From assembly GCA_905221605.1 (NCBI GenBank), contig CAJNDS010002658.1, positions 124,001 through 188,000 of the forward strand: a stretch of DNA of 64,000 nucleotides. Reading direction: 5' to 3'. The notes under the pieces were generated by a model. The model saw nothing but the letters and a program-made list of their open reading frames with translations, did not search any database and was not told the origin of the DNA. The position numbers and the translations under genes were made by a program. Source of the DNA: Symbiodinium natans (Eukaryota; Sar; Dinophyceae; Suessiales; Symbiodiniaceae). How positions within the stretch are numbered: the first letter of the stretch is position 1; the number at the start of each line of letters is the position of its first letter. Below are positions 11,484 through 22,026 of this stretch, in pieces.

Positions 11484-12097
11484 AGCCCCTCAGCCCTTCA
11501 CCACTGCTCCGGTCTTCTTTGCGTTGTAAACCCGAACCGGCACTCGGTCTTCTTCCTTGCGGTCTTTCTCCTTACGGTGGCACAGTGGCGCAGCTGTGCT
11601 ATGTGCTATGTGTCACAAAGGCACGGTTGAATGGTTGAACTCATGGTCGCCTTGCGGTTTTTGGCGGCATTGATGATGATACAGGGGGTCTGGCAGACAG
11701 CGGGGCGGCGCTCGAGGTGATGTCTCTGCACATCAGCAACACCGCAAGAGCACCTCTCCACCAACGATATGCCGTTCTCCCGATTGGTCACCACCCTTCA
11801 GGATCACGCGCTGGTCGAAGCCACTGCCAGCCTGCACATGGCCGTCTGAATTTCCCCCCCTTGCTGGCATCCCACCTCACCCATGGGAAACCATGCCGGC
11901 CCCGCCACCAGCTGCCACCCGTCCTGTCCGTACATGTTTTGGTGACTTGCTTGTGAACAGTGCATGGGGGTGATTTCCACAACGACCACAAAAACCGCCC
12001 CCAGACAGATTGAAAGCAGTGCGCGACCAAGTCGCCGTGTCTCGGAAGGTGCGCACCTCTTGTGACAGGAGTCTTCACACTCAGGACCACTCAGGGC

Positions 12098-12166
12098 CCC
12101 TAAACCCTAAACCCTAAACCCTGAACCCTAAACCCTAAACCCTAAACCCTAAAAACCCTAAACCCT
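12098..12166 (-). repeat. Interstitial telomere-type repeat (CCCTAAA)n
   Basis: About ten near-perfect CCCTAAA units, with one CCCTGAA and one longer AAAAA variant. It is the cleanest telomere-type tract in the window and lies between the 11.8-kb candidate exons and the end of the coiled-coil gene. Confidence 0.85.
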
Positions 12167-12457
12167 TTTGCATCCGCCGAGGCGCCCTGCCGATCCAGGC
12201 TTCGATGCACATGGACGGATGTGAGCAGAGGAGCTCGGCGCATCGCGTGGCGGCCTCATCCTTCTTTTGCACCTCCCTTCTCAAGCTTCCTTGGAGGGCT
12301 TCTTTTTTTCAGACACGCCGCACTGCAGGGTTTAGAACTTAGGGTTTCTCCAAGCTTCCTTAGGGAGGATTGTTCAGGCGGAAGCAGCACTTAGGGCCGC
12401 TCGGCAGCTCACCTGAATAATCGGTGTGTTTTGAGGATTCCTTAAACTTATGGGTGA

Positions 12458-12468
12458 GAGCGTGAGTG

Positions 12469-12536
<68 letters not shown>

Positions 12537-12627
12537 TGCGTGTGCGTGTGCGTGCGCGTGCGCGTGCGCGTGCGCGTGCGCGTGTGCGTGCGCGTGCGCG
12601 TGCGCGTGCGCGTGCGTGTGCGTGTGT
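12458..12627. repeat. Alternating GT/GC microsatellite (Z-DNA prone)
   Basis: About 170 bases of strict purine-pyrimidine alternation: first (GT)n, then (GTGCGC)-like units. The sequence class readily adopts left-handed Z-DNA. The His/Ala and Val/Cys frames across it are compositional artefacts. It lies just 3' of the coiled-coil gene stop codon. Confidence 0.9.
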
Positions 12628-12663
12628 TGGGTGTTACTAGTTGCTAGCATTACAAACCCTACT

Positions 12664-15600
12664 TCATGTATCCGGATGCACCAGGGCGCTCGTCAAAGAA
12701 TCGATCTTGGCTTGGTCTTCCTTCATCTGCTGCCGGTACTTTGCTAGCTGGGATTGCAACTGCCGGACACTGCCAACCTGCAAGCGAAGGTAGATTCGGG
12801 GCCATTCGGATTCATGACTAGATGCATACAACGAAAAATCTTAAGGCAAGCGGCAGTGTTTTCAAGCTCGGTGGAAAGCGCTTCCTTCTCCTCTGATTGC
12901 TTCTTGCAGATCTGCGATAGTCTTGACGCTTTGGCTTCGAGGTGGTTCTTCCTTGCTCTCGGCCACTTGGGGTGCGCATGCTGCACACCCACACGCACAA
13001 TCACGCACACGTGCACGAGCCTAACATGCCGTTTGTGGCCGACATGGCCAAGGCTCGAGTCTGCGAGGCTGTCCAGCTCGTCGCCCATGTTTGTTTGCTG
13101 TAGCCGTGAGCTTCGCAATTCCTCCTAGAGAACAGACACATGCAAGAACAGCAAAGCCATCACCAGCGGTACTACTTGTAGTGCCTTGAGCTGCTTGGCT
13201 ACCTCCCGCAAGCCCTGGAGCTGGGCGTTGGTATCACTCTTGGCATCCACAGCCTCACTGAGCTCATCTCGCCTCAGCACATGTGTACCACACACCTGCT
13301 CCTCAAGGAAAAGTTCCATCTTTTGCGCCCCCCTTTCGCCCACGCAAGGCACTTTGCAACGAAAGCAGTTCGCCAGCAGATGTAAACCAAATGCTTGGCA
13401 AGACCACGGATGGTGAACAGCCTTTGCCCAACTACCGCTTTAGCACGTCGTGATGTACATGTGAGGCAAAAGAGGTTGTGAGAAAACCTCACTGTCTTAC
13501 TGCAAACCCCTCCCAAAAATTGAACTCCCCGCAATGGCACGGTATGGCACATGCGTACTGGATTGTACCGTCAAACTACCTAATTTAGGGTTTTTTCTAT
13601 CAGAGGAAGGATGCTCTGAGAATCGGGCAAGTGCCGGCTTTCGGCTGATGCGGCCTGCATTGAGTTGGGCTGGCAGCACGCACATCTGACAAAGATGCGC
13701 AACCAGTCAACCAGTCCTGGCATTCCATCCGTTTCTTTGTCAGCTCGGCTGCTTGCAACTCATTCTGTTGCAGCTGCTCTTGCAGCGTCGACCTCAAAAC
13801 CTGCAGGGCACGTCTGCATGCAGTACCTAATCCCTTGCGTCATGGAGTCACTGGGGTTCAAACGTCCAGTGAGTCACGTGATTGCCTTGACAACAAGCCA
13901 GACAGCACAGTACTCTTGAGGTTAACTGGCAAGCAGCTTCGCAAGTACCCTGCCTCTCGCCGTCCTGAAGCTGCATGCGCAAGGCGGTGAGCTCGCACTG
14001 AAGCCTTTCGATCTCTGAGTCCTCTGGCAGATATGCGCAGTGTGCGAGTAGTTCCCGCTGAAGCAGGAGTTGCTATAGAAAGAGCCAAAACCTGCACTCA
14101 CAGCATCATCTGATATGTCGTTTAACACCGTGTTCATCTCTAGGTTTTCCTTCAGAAGTAAACGTCTCCACCTGACGTGCACCGCAGGGCTGCAAAATGG
14201 TAAACCTAGATCTTGAAAACGAGGCAAACTCAGAAAAATTTGGCATTACGGGAAGGCAAACTCCGAACTGCAGTATTGCGACCCACAACCCGTATGAACG
14301 GAGGCTGAGAAAGACAGCTCGCCGAAATCTCTGTTTGCTTCCTTGCTTCTTTGCCGCTTTGCCTGCCGCATCCCCTTGCCGCCTCCCCTCCCCTTGCCGC
14401 CTCCCCTCCCCTTGCCGTCTCGCCTCCCCTTGGCGGGCTTGTTGCAAGCAAGCGGAGCCCTTGCCTACGGGCCTACCCTCCACCCCCGAGGAGCAGGCGG
14501 CCCGAAGTAAGCAGAACTAAGCGGAGCCCTCTCCCTATTCTCCCCCATGCACTTGGCAGGGTTTAGGGTCTAGGGTTTAGGGTTTAGGATTTAGGATTTA
14601 GGGTTTAGGGGTTAGGGTTTAGAGGTTCGTCAAGCAAGCTGGTGATCGTCTCCTTCGTCGACATCTGGCGAGATAGCAGATCATGCTGAAGCCTTAGGTG
14701 CTCGCTTCTTACGCGACCCGACACATGCACGGGAAAGAAAGGATGCCGAACGCTCCAAGCAGCTGCCTGTCTTCGAGGCCTCATCGTTTTGACATTCATG
14801 AAGATGAAGATAGGAACTCAGGTAATAACTGATAGACCACTCACAAACATCTAGCTGAGCCATCCACATCTATCCAAGATCGAGGTTTCCTCGGCTGGAA
14901 GTTTTGCTTCGCACGCCAGCCTGCCACAAGCTCCGGCTCCGAACATCTGAGCCTCGGTCCTGCCGACACTTCTGAAGCTGCGACTTCCTTGGTAGATGGC
15001 AGCAGGAGGCAGAAGGTTCTGGTGACAGTGTGAGCATAGAGGCGCATGGGTGAAGAATGTAAAAATGCATGCGGGTCTCATGCTCTGCACTTCTCCAGTA
15101 AGTGATTTAGCATGCTGCCCGCTTTGCTCCAAGCTGGTCGACAAGGAATCCTCCAGGATGTTAGCAGGTCTCATGTTTCAGCATATGTCCGCAAATTCGG
15201 CATCACAGGTTGAACATCCTTCTCCATCTGTGAGAGTCTGAGTTCCGAAGAGAATCGGCTCAGGTCCATCCTGGGCAGAATACTGTAGAGCTGCACGCCG
15301 GGCCACAAACGAAACCATTGCCCTAAGAAGCCCTTCGCTCACAAGCACAAGCCTTTTTGCAGGCTTGTTTATCGTTCAAAACAAGCCACTCCGACTGCAC
15401 AAGGCGGTCCTGCCGAGGACTAGCGGTCCGTCGATTCCCAGGAAGCATGAATTACCCCACCTGTCCTTCATGCTCCTCACCTGGCCCAGGTAGTCCTCGG
15501 CCTGCATGCCCTTCCTCATGAGCTGCAGCGAAACCACTTGCATTTCCTCGGCTGTGCTACCGGAGTGTCACTCATTCGCAACGAAGTCATTCAAGCAGCC

Positions 15601-16485
15601 CAAAGAAGTCATGGTCAGCACGAAAAAAGGCGTTTTGCGAAGTTCCCCCTGTACAAGGCTCCGTGTCCTTGAGGTCGATGGCCGCAGTCAATCCGTTGAG
15701 TCTCGAGCTGGCTTCCATGAGCTGCTCCTTCCTTTGATGGGTGCATGGCATGGCCTGCATGGCCTGGATGCCTCATGGGTCGCGCAAAGGCGACACCCTT
15801 AAAGGCAAACGGTTCTTTTGAGGCACAGTCTCAAGGTTGCCATTTCCGCATCGTCCTTAGATGAGAATGCAGTGCCCAGACCCTCGCGTCCAGAGATGGC
15901 TTGCATGTGCTTGCGAGGTGCAACCATGGCCACCTTCTCCAAGCGTTTCTTGGCATGATCCAACTCATCATTCAACTTTTCAATGACCTTTGCCAAGGGA
16001 CGCGAGGGATATGTCTAGCCCACATGAGACCATGACCATTGACCATGCCTTGCCCGTGTCTTTGAGGCGCGAGGAGCTATCCGGGGAAGCACACTGGGCT
16101 TTCCAGCTCCGACATTGTGTCTTGTTTGGTTGGTGCGGTGCGGAGCAAATGTTCTGACTTTTTCTTCTGCTTGGAGTGGGCGCTGACGACGTGAATGCTA
16201 TCACGAAACATGACGAAGTGCCAAGCATGTCTGCAGTTGTTCTGCCATCCAAGGAGCTGCCTGCTTGTCCTGCAATGCTTTTAGCAGGCTGCCTGCGAAG
16301 CATCATCGACATGGTAGTTGAAATCTACTGAATGACTGCAACCACAAAAGAAAACCTGAACGAGTGCACGATGCAGCCCAGCAGCTGTACTGAGACCGCC
16401 AATTGTCCAACTGGCGCGCGATTTCAGTGGTTTGTTTGTATGCCATCTCTGCAGTGATTTGCCACTGGCATATCTCCTGTACCAA
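12664..16485 (-). CDS. 3' exons of a coiled-coil protein gene
   Basis: Short minus-strand segments with heptad-like, Glu/Lys/Leu-rich translations follow the large exon at 16.5-18.1 kb. They include EICQWQITAEMAYKQTTEIA (about 16390-16470, AG acceptor visible), VIEKLNDELDHAKKRLEKVA (15920-15990), LSRFSSELRLSQMEKDVQ (15205-15270), LLSRQMSTKETITSLLDEPL (14628-14700), EIERLQCELTALRMQLQDGE (13945-14040), LQEQLQQNELQAAELTKKRM (13720-13790), RRDELSEAVDAKSDTNAQLQ (13200-13290), KEALSTELENTAACLK (12850-12905), and a last exon reading QLQSQLAKYRQQMKEDQAKI and ending at TGA (12664-12666). The borders are approximate. Together they imply a long rod-like protein; no specific family is recognised. Confidence 0.55.
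14559..14622 (+). repeat. Interstitial telomere-type TTTAGGG tract
   Basis: About nine units, mostly TTTAGGG with TCTAGGG and TTTAGGA variants. It abuts the candidate coiled-coil exon ending in LLDEPL, so it lies at the 5' edge of an intron on the minus strand. Confidence 0.8.
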
Positions 16486-16538
16486 GTGTCACAAGTCATC
16501 CACACTGTCAACAGCACTTGCATACACTGGAACGCAAC

Positions 16539-18095
16539 TCAGCATTCCACGAGAAGCAAGAAGCCATGTGCCTTCACTGAGTTCTCACGAACTTGCTTGG
16601 AGTCTTCCGCGGCTTTTAGGAAGGACTTGCCGACCTCCTCCTCGAGGAGCACGAGCTTCTCTTGTGCTCGCACGAGCTGCTGTGTAAGGTCTTCGCGCTC
16701 GAGACAAGTTCTCTCCAGCTCCATGGTCAGGTCGTCCTTGTCCGTCAGGCTGGTGTCCAGGGATGCCTTTACAGAGCGCACTGTGTGCTCCAACTCGGCA
16801 AGTTGTCTCTTCTCCATCTGAATCCTCCCTAGGAACTCCTCAGCTTCCATGGCCCTACCCTCCAAAGTTTGGGCCAGCCGAGTGTTTTCGAGCTGTGTCG
16901 TAGACAGGGTCGCATAGAGCTCGGTGACTTGGCGTTCGTAGTCCGAGACCTGCTGGTTCACCGAGCTTATCTGTGACTTGAGCTCCTCGTTCTCCTCTTC
17001 CTGAGCCTTTAATGTTCTTGCGAGCGAGCCCTTCTCTTCGCTCAAGAACTCCACCTGTGCATTTGAGGAGCTCGTACTGGCAACCAAGTCTTCGATGCGT
17101 TGGTCACGCTGCAGCAGTTCCGGGCGCAACACGGAGTTAATCTGTGACTTGAGCTCCTCGTTCTCCTCTTCCGAAGCCTTTAATGTTCTTGCGAGCGAGC
17201 CTTTCTCTTCGGTCAAGGATTCCACCTGTGCATTTGAGGAGCTCACACTGGCAGCCAGGTCTTCGATGCGTTGGTCACGCTGCAGCAGTTCCTGACGCAA
17301 CGCAGCACTTTGGGACTGCTCCTGGTCCAGGGAAGATGTCAGTGAGTCTAATTTCCCCTGGAAAATTTCGGCATGTTCCTCTGCGTTCTTCACCAGTCGC
17401 TGCTGCTCCAGTTGCTTGGACTCTAACAAGACTTCCGTTTCACGTGCCTGCTGCTCCAAGTGCCGTACCCGTGCCTTGGAGATGTTCAGGTGGCCCATGA
17501 AATCCTCCGCGGCCATAGAAGTCAGCTCCATCCTCTTGGACCGCGAGGCCGTCTCCCTCTGCGCAGCCTCCAGTGAGGCGGAGAGGCAGGTCAACCTCCC
17601 CTCGTACTCCTCAAGTTGGGCCTTCGTTTCCGCTAGCCTTCTCTCAACTGCCTCGCGGTCACTTTCCGTCTGGGTCAGCCTGTGGCTAGTCAGGCTGAGC
17701 TCAGAAGAAACCTGATGAACTTGAGACTCTCTCCTTTCCAAGTCAATCTCTCTCTGCTCGAGTCTCATTTTCAGATTTGCATTCTCTTGGCTGTGCTCTT
17801 CCAATACACCGTGTAGATGAGTAGATTTCGCCGTGGAGTCCTTTAGACTCTGGCGAAGATCCTCCAGCTCATCATGGCAGCACTTAAGCTCTGCACTTGT
17901 GCTTGCCAATCTCTCTGTGCAAGCCTCTGCCTCTGCTGCCTTCACTTCGAGGGCCTCCGACAGCTTCTGGCGCTCAGACCTTTCCTCTCGCAAGCTGGAG
18001 GATAGGTTCTCCATCTCCTGCTTTGCCTCTTTCAACTGCTCCTCGGTAAGCTTCACCTTAGTTCCACGGAACGAGCAGAAGGCCTCGTCAAACGC
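16539..18095 (-). CDS. Large coiled-coil exon
   Basis: An open exon of about 500 residues, almost entirely predicted coiled coil: heptads rich in Leu, Glu, Gln and Lys with few Pro or Gly. The 5' border is set by an acceptor TTTGCAG|GCG at 18096/18095; the preceding exon ends at 18130 (GAGCAG|GTGCCC), leaving an intron of only 34 bases. Two tandem copies of a 57-residue block are present (QRDQRIEDLAASVSSSNAQV against QRDQRIEDLVASTSSSNAQV). A likely donor GTGAGA lies at about 16588, so the last residues of the frame are probably intronic. The look is of a centrosomal, golgin or SMC-like scaffold, but no globular domain identifies it. Confidence 0.7.
   Translation of the reverse strand, partial: AFDEAFCSFRGTKVKLTEEQLKEAKQEMENLSSSLREERSERQKLSEALEVKAAEAEACTERLASTSAELKCCHDELEDLRQSLKDSTAKSTHLHGVLEEHSQENANLKMRLEQREIDLERRESQVHQVSSELSLTSHRLTQTESDREAVERRLAETKAQLEEYEGRLTCLSASLEAAQRETASRSKRMELTSMAAEDFMGHLNISKARVRHLEQQARETEVLLESKQLEQQRLVKNAEEHAEIFQGKLDSLTSSLDQEQSQSAALRQELLQRDQRIEDLAASVSSSNAQVESLTEEKGSLARTLKASEEENEELKSQINSVLRPELLQRDQRIEDLVASTSSSNAQVEFLSEEKGSLARTLKAQEEENEELKSQISSVNQQVSDYERQVTELYATLSTTQLENTRLAQTLEGRAMEAEEFLGRIQMEKRQLAELEHTVRSVKASLDTSLTDKDDLTMELERTCLEREDLTQQLVRAQEKLVLLEEEVGKSFLKAAEDSKQVRENSVKAHGFLLLVEC
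16970..17311 (-). repeat. Two 171-bp in-frame tandem repeats inside the coiled-coil exon
   Basis: The stretch starting at 16970 recurs at 17141 with about 90 percent identity by eye, a period of 171 bases or 57 codons. Frame and heptad register are kept, so the rod was lengthened by a recent internal duplication. Confidence 0.8.
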
Positions 18096-18129
18096 CTGCA
18101 AACTCACCAGTCACTGGAGCTCAGGGCAC

Positions 18130-18705
18130 CTGCTCCTGCAACTTTTGCTGGCTGACGGAATCGGAAAGCAGCATGGATGACAGGCTGGATGTCCTGGCCG
18201 CCAGATCAGATATTTACCAATCACTCCGGAACGGTCACATGCAGCCCGTGGGCATACTCTGCTCTCCTCCTCCGCTCAGCTTCCAGTTCGGCTTTCACAG
18301 AGCTCAGCTCGTGCGTTGACCTGCTTTGTCACTTGGCGGCGCTTTCTTACTTGAGACCCTGCGAACCTGTAAACCCACCATGTCCAACTACGCACGCGTC
18401 ACATGTCTGAAGACGACAACGGAAGTAGCAGGATAAAGGCCGGGAAGCCTTTCCAGCTTTGTCTCCACCAAGGTTGCGTGCGCATCCCTGTCCTGGAGCT
18501 CCTGTCTGCAGGCTTCCTCAGCTCAAATGCGCACGCGCGGTGCATGCGGAGGGACTAGGTCAAAGTCGGTGTTTGAAAAGTACCTACTTACGAGAAACTC
18601 CTGCAATGCAAGAAGGCGAGCGGCAAGCCTTTTGCAAGTGAGACTGATGTTCTTTCTCAGTCCACTCATCTCTGCCTCAACATCGCCGCAGGCAATGCCT
18701 GAGGG
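18130..18705 (-). CDS. 5' exons of the coiled-coil gene (candidate)
   Basis: Minus-strand segments near 18130-18165 (SDSVSQQKLQEQ), 18235-18325 (HELSSVKAELEAERRRRAEY), 18450-18525 (EACRQELQDRDAHATLVETK) and 18600-18690 (DVEAEMSGLRKNISLTCKRL) have the same coiled-coil composition as the main exon. The last is followed by a canonical donor, TTTCTC|GTAAGT. They extend the gene 5'. The start codon is not identified. Confidence 0.5.
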
Positions 18706-18764
18706 CACAACACGCCGATTCTAGCGCACCTCCTCCCTGCACCGAAGGGCCAAAGGGCAAATAT

Positions 18765-18865
18765 TCAATAAACATCATCATCATAATCATAATCATAATA
18801 ACAAGAATAGTGATGGTAACAATACTAATAATCATAACCAGAATCATACTCATAATGATGATGAT
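18765..18865. repeat. AT-rich (CATAAT)n microsatellite
   Basis: Irregular CAT/AAT trinucleotide units over about 100 bases. No coding potential. Confidence 0.8.
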
Positions 18866-18869
18866 ATGC

Positions 18870-20700
18870 CCAGTTGAGTGCCGAGGCACAGTCCGCCAAT
18901 GGCCTGACAAAGCGTTTCCAGCCGGTTGGCGTGGAGCCAGCATTGGCGGCAATCGCTCCTTACGGTACGGGGTAGCCACAACGTAAAGGGTTCGCATGCC
19001 CAGTCATGCCCGGCAGCAGCGTGAAAGTGCAGGCCCCTCCTTCCAAGGATGCACCAGCCGGGAAGTCTGCCTCCGAGCCATCGTGATGAATTTCAGAAGT
19101 CATCGCGCATGCCTTCAATACCTGGGAGAAGGATGGTGAAGGCAACGCCCAGCAACAGAAGCAGAGAGGAATGTCCAATTGCAAAGTTTACCTTCCGAAA
19201 GATCGGCAACGGACAAACACCAGTCAGGAACCCCTCAGGTTTTGACCCCTGAAAAGAGCTTTCTAAGATTCAAAAATCAGAGTTGCCTCGGGGGAAACAC
19301 ACGGCTGTACGGTGGGACTTTCGTCCGTGTCCTCCGTCTTGGTTACGACGTTGGCGCTGGCCTCCTTGGTCGCAGCTGCTGGCACAAAAGACTGTTGGGT
19401 CTCGAGTGGGTGTGTGGATGGTGCGCTTTTCGGGCAAGATCTCCCAATTTCAAACACAACCACGCACAGGGCAAACGGAAAGGACGGGTGTCGGCATCCG
19501 CGCCACCGGCCGCCAGCATGGGTGGGAGTTCCAGTGGGGGGTGGTCTGGTGGCTTTTTTCTTCTTCTGTCTGGACTATAGTGACTATAGTGCCTCTATGG
19601 TGTGTATACAGAGAAATCTGGCGGCTGATCTTGCTACGTTCAGGACAACACGGCTGCAGGTTGCTGCAGGGGTGCGCCGGTGGCTGGGCAATTGGTCCAC
19701 TTGCTTCTGGAGTTTGAGCGCAAGCGCTGCGAGACGCAAACGAACTCGGAGCCAAGAAACACATGGCCTATCACATGCACAGCTGAAAGCGCCACGCTGG
19801 AACCTCAAAATGAGGCCAGTAGACAAACCATGTGCCGTACCTGGCCTGGGTGAGCCAAGCAGGCACTGAAGATTCAGACCGCCACCGCATGCAGGGACTG
19901 AATCAGGCTCCAGCCTCTATTGTCTTGACAATGTCAGGCTTGATCCACACTCGCAAGTGTTGGCATACCTGATGAGGGTCTGCGAGAACATGGCATAAAC
20001 TGGGGCAAGACTTCTCGGCCTGTCTTCCAAAGGTCTCAGGCATCTGCCCAGTCATGCAACTTCAGCTCCTCTTGATCAATCACCTCGCCGCGCGAAAGCT
20101 GCATGGGGCTTGCGGCTCATGTGTTGCACAACTTGAGTCTGTGACAAGAATACATCATGGAGGGCTCACTGGCTCATGTGTAGGCTTGCTGCTCTGCCGA
20201 TCTGGAGTACAGGGACCGCCACCTCACACAGCTGTGCCATATGATGATGCATGATGCCTAGCCCTGCTAACCCTTTACTTTGCCTGACTCATTCGACTGT
20301 TCTGAGGAAGGCTCCCCAGCTGGCAAGTAGAGTTTGTCGGCACGTTCACCGCCCTGCACAACAAGGGCGCACGTGCTCGAACCCTGACTAGGATCGTCGA
20401 TGCTGCCTCCTTGAGTTCCCAAGAGAACTGTGCCGTCCTAATACGCAGCGTCAGGATCCGTGCAGCTTCGCAATGAATAGACTTCTTGAACGTCTCCGAT
20501 CTTCAATCAATGAATTCTCAGACAAGGCGCTGTTTGAGCCAAGTCCCCTTTTTTGAGACCAGTTTGCCCGGCTTGATCTGCCAATCCAAAGCACTGCTTC
20601 CACACAAGGATTGGGTAAACTGTCGCATACAAGGGGAGCCTCCCAATCAGGAGCATAGACGTACCGCCTCATTTTCACAATACATTTTCGGCAGCAAGCT
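18870..20700. other. No gene recognised
   Basis: Open frames here overlap on both strands, lack domains and look compositional. It could be a long intron between the coiled-coil exons at 18.6 and 20.7 kb. Confidence 0.3.
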
Positions 20701-20709
20701 GACTGTTGG

Positions 20710-21810
20710 TCGGCTTGCGCTTCCGGGTGCGGGGCATCTCTGTTTGTAGCGTGGCCTCAAGAGACACCAGCTCCTCCAAGCAGGCATCAGAAGCCATGAG
20801 TTCGAAGTCAGGGGAAGCCCTTTGTGTTTGTCCGACTTTGTCTTGCAAAAGTCTGTGTCAGACTTTGGGAAGCGAGGGCACATTGAAGATTTCAGATCGA
20901 AGATGAACCACCCAAGCCATGAGCTCACATGTCTAACTGGACACAACTACCAAACAAGTCATGGGCAAACTTGCCCCAGGCCTGCCAGGCGCCCTCCCAC
21001 CTCACAGGAGAGACCGTTCAGCTGACTGGGCGTCAATGTCAACGCTTGTCAATTCGCAGATTAAGCTGCAAACCCTGGCTCGCATGGCTGTTCCTGGAAA
21101 GCCTGACACACGTTAGGCATGGCTCATCTGCACTCACGCATCTCATACCAGCCTCAAGAGCTTGCAAGCTTTTCTAACCCCGCTCCACAGCAGCATCCAC
21201 GCCAGGCTCGCAGGCTGCTCTGCCTCGCGGGCTTCAGCGACGAGATCTTCCAGGTCCTGGAGTGCCTCAGGTCGAACAAACTAGAACTGACAAATACAAG
21301 CGTGACAAATCGTTGCTTTTCGCCGGCCTCTTGCATCTCCAAGGCCTGGGAACTTCTGCGACACGGGTTTCGGACACGGCAAAAACTGGCTTTTTGCTTC
21401 TCTGACCACGTCCTCCAACGACCCTTGAAAAGCTCCCGCGCCTCGAGCGCACCGCACTTTGGATCGGCTTCGGCCCTTCGCAGCTGACGAACTGGCTCCT
21501 GAAAAAACTTGGAAACCTGCAGGCGATACCCTGACTGCGAGATGAGCCTCGAATCGTCTTCGGCAAGAGGAACTGGCCTCAGCTACGAGTCCAGCCACTG
21601 ATGCGTGCATGTTGAACCGGCTGTCAAAAACTCATCCTCAGACAGCTCGGGGTATGGCAGACAGCAGCGTGCCGAATTCCCGTGCCTGCAGGCAACATCC
21701 GGCCGTGGGTTGCAAGCTTCCTTAAAATTTCAGCGAGCTCGCGCTCAAACAAGCGAGCCTGCAGAAAGCCGAGGAGCCTCACCGTGTCCTGCATGGCTGA
21801 CATTTCTCCT
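20710..21810 (-). other. Candidate exons, charged or coiled-coil type
   Basis: Minus-strand segments near 20715-20830 (ACLEELVSLEATLQTEMPRT), 21170-21280 (EALQDLEDLVAEAREAEQPA), 21410-21485 (AEADPKCGALEARELFKG) and 21690-21770 (ARLFERELAEILRKLATHG, after acceptor TTTCTGCAG) look coding. They may be further 5' exons of the coiled-coil gene or a separate gene. Confidence 0.35.
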
Positions 21811-22026
21811 TTTGCCGGGGTGGGAAATCGAGAGCATGCAAGGGCCGACTTTTCTCCACGAATACAAGCTGAAGCAACAGAGCATGAGCACTGCTCAAGA
21901 CTTCCAACCACTGTTTCCTCAGTCCGCGCACAACAGATGTTCAAACTGAAGGTCCCGCATGCTTCACACAGCTTGCTTTTCTAGGCCTACAATACTCTTA
22001 CAATGCGTACATTACATCCAGAAAGC

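Noticed and set aside
12360-12747. His/Ala and Val/Cys homopolymer-like frames
   Set aside because: They come from the GT/GC microsatellite.
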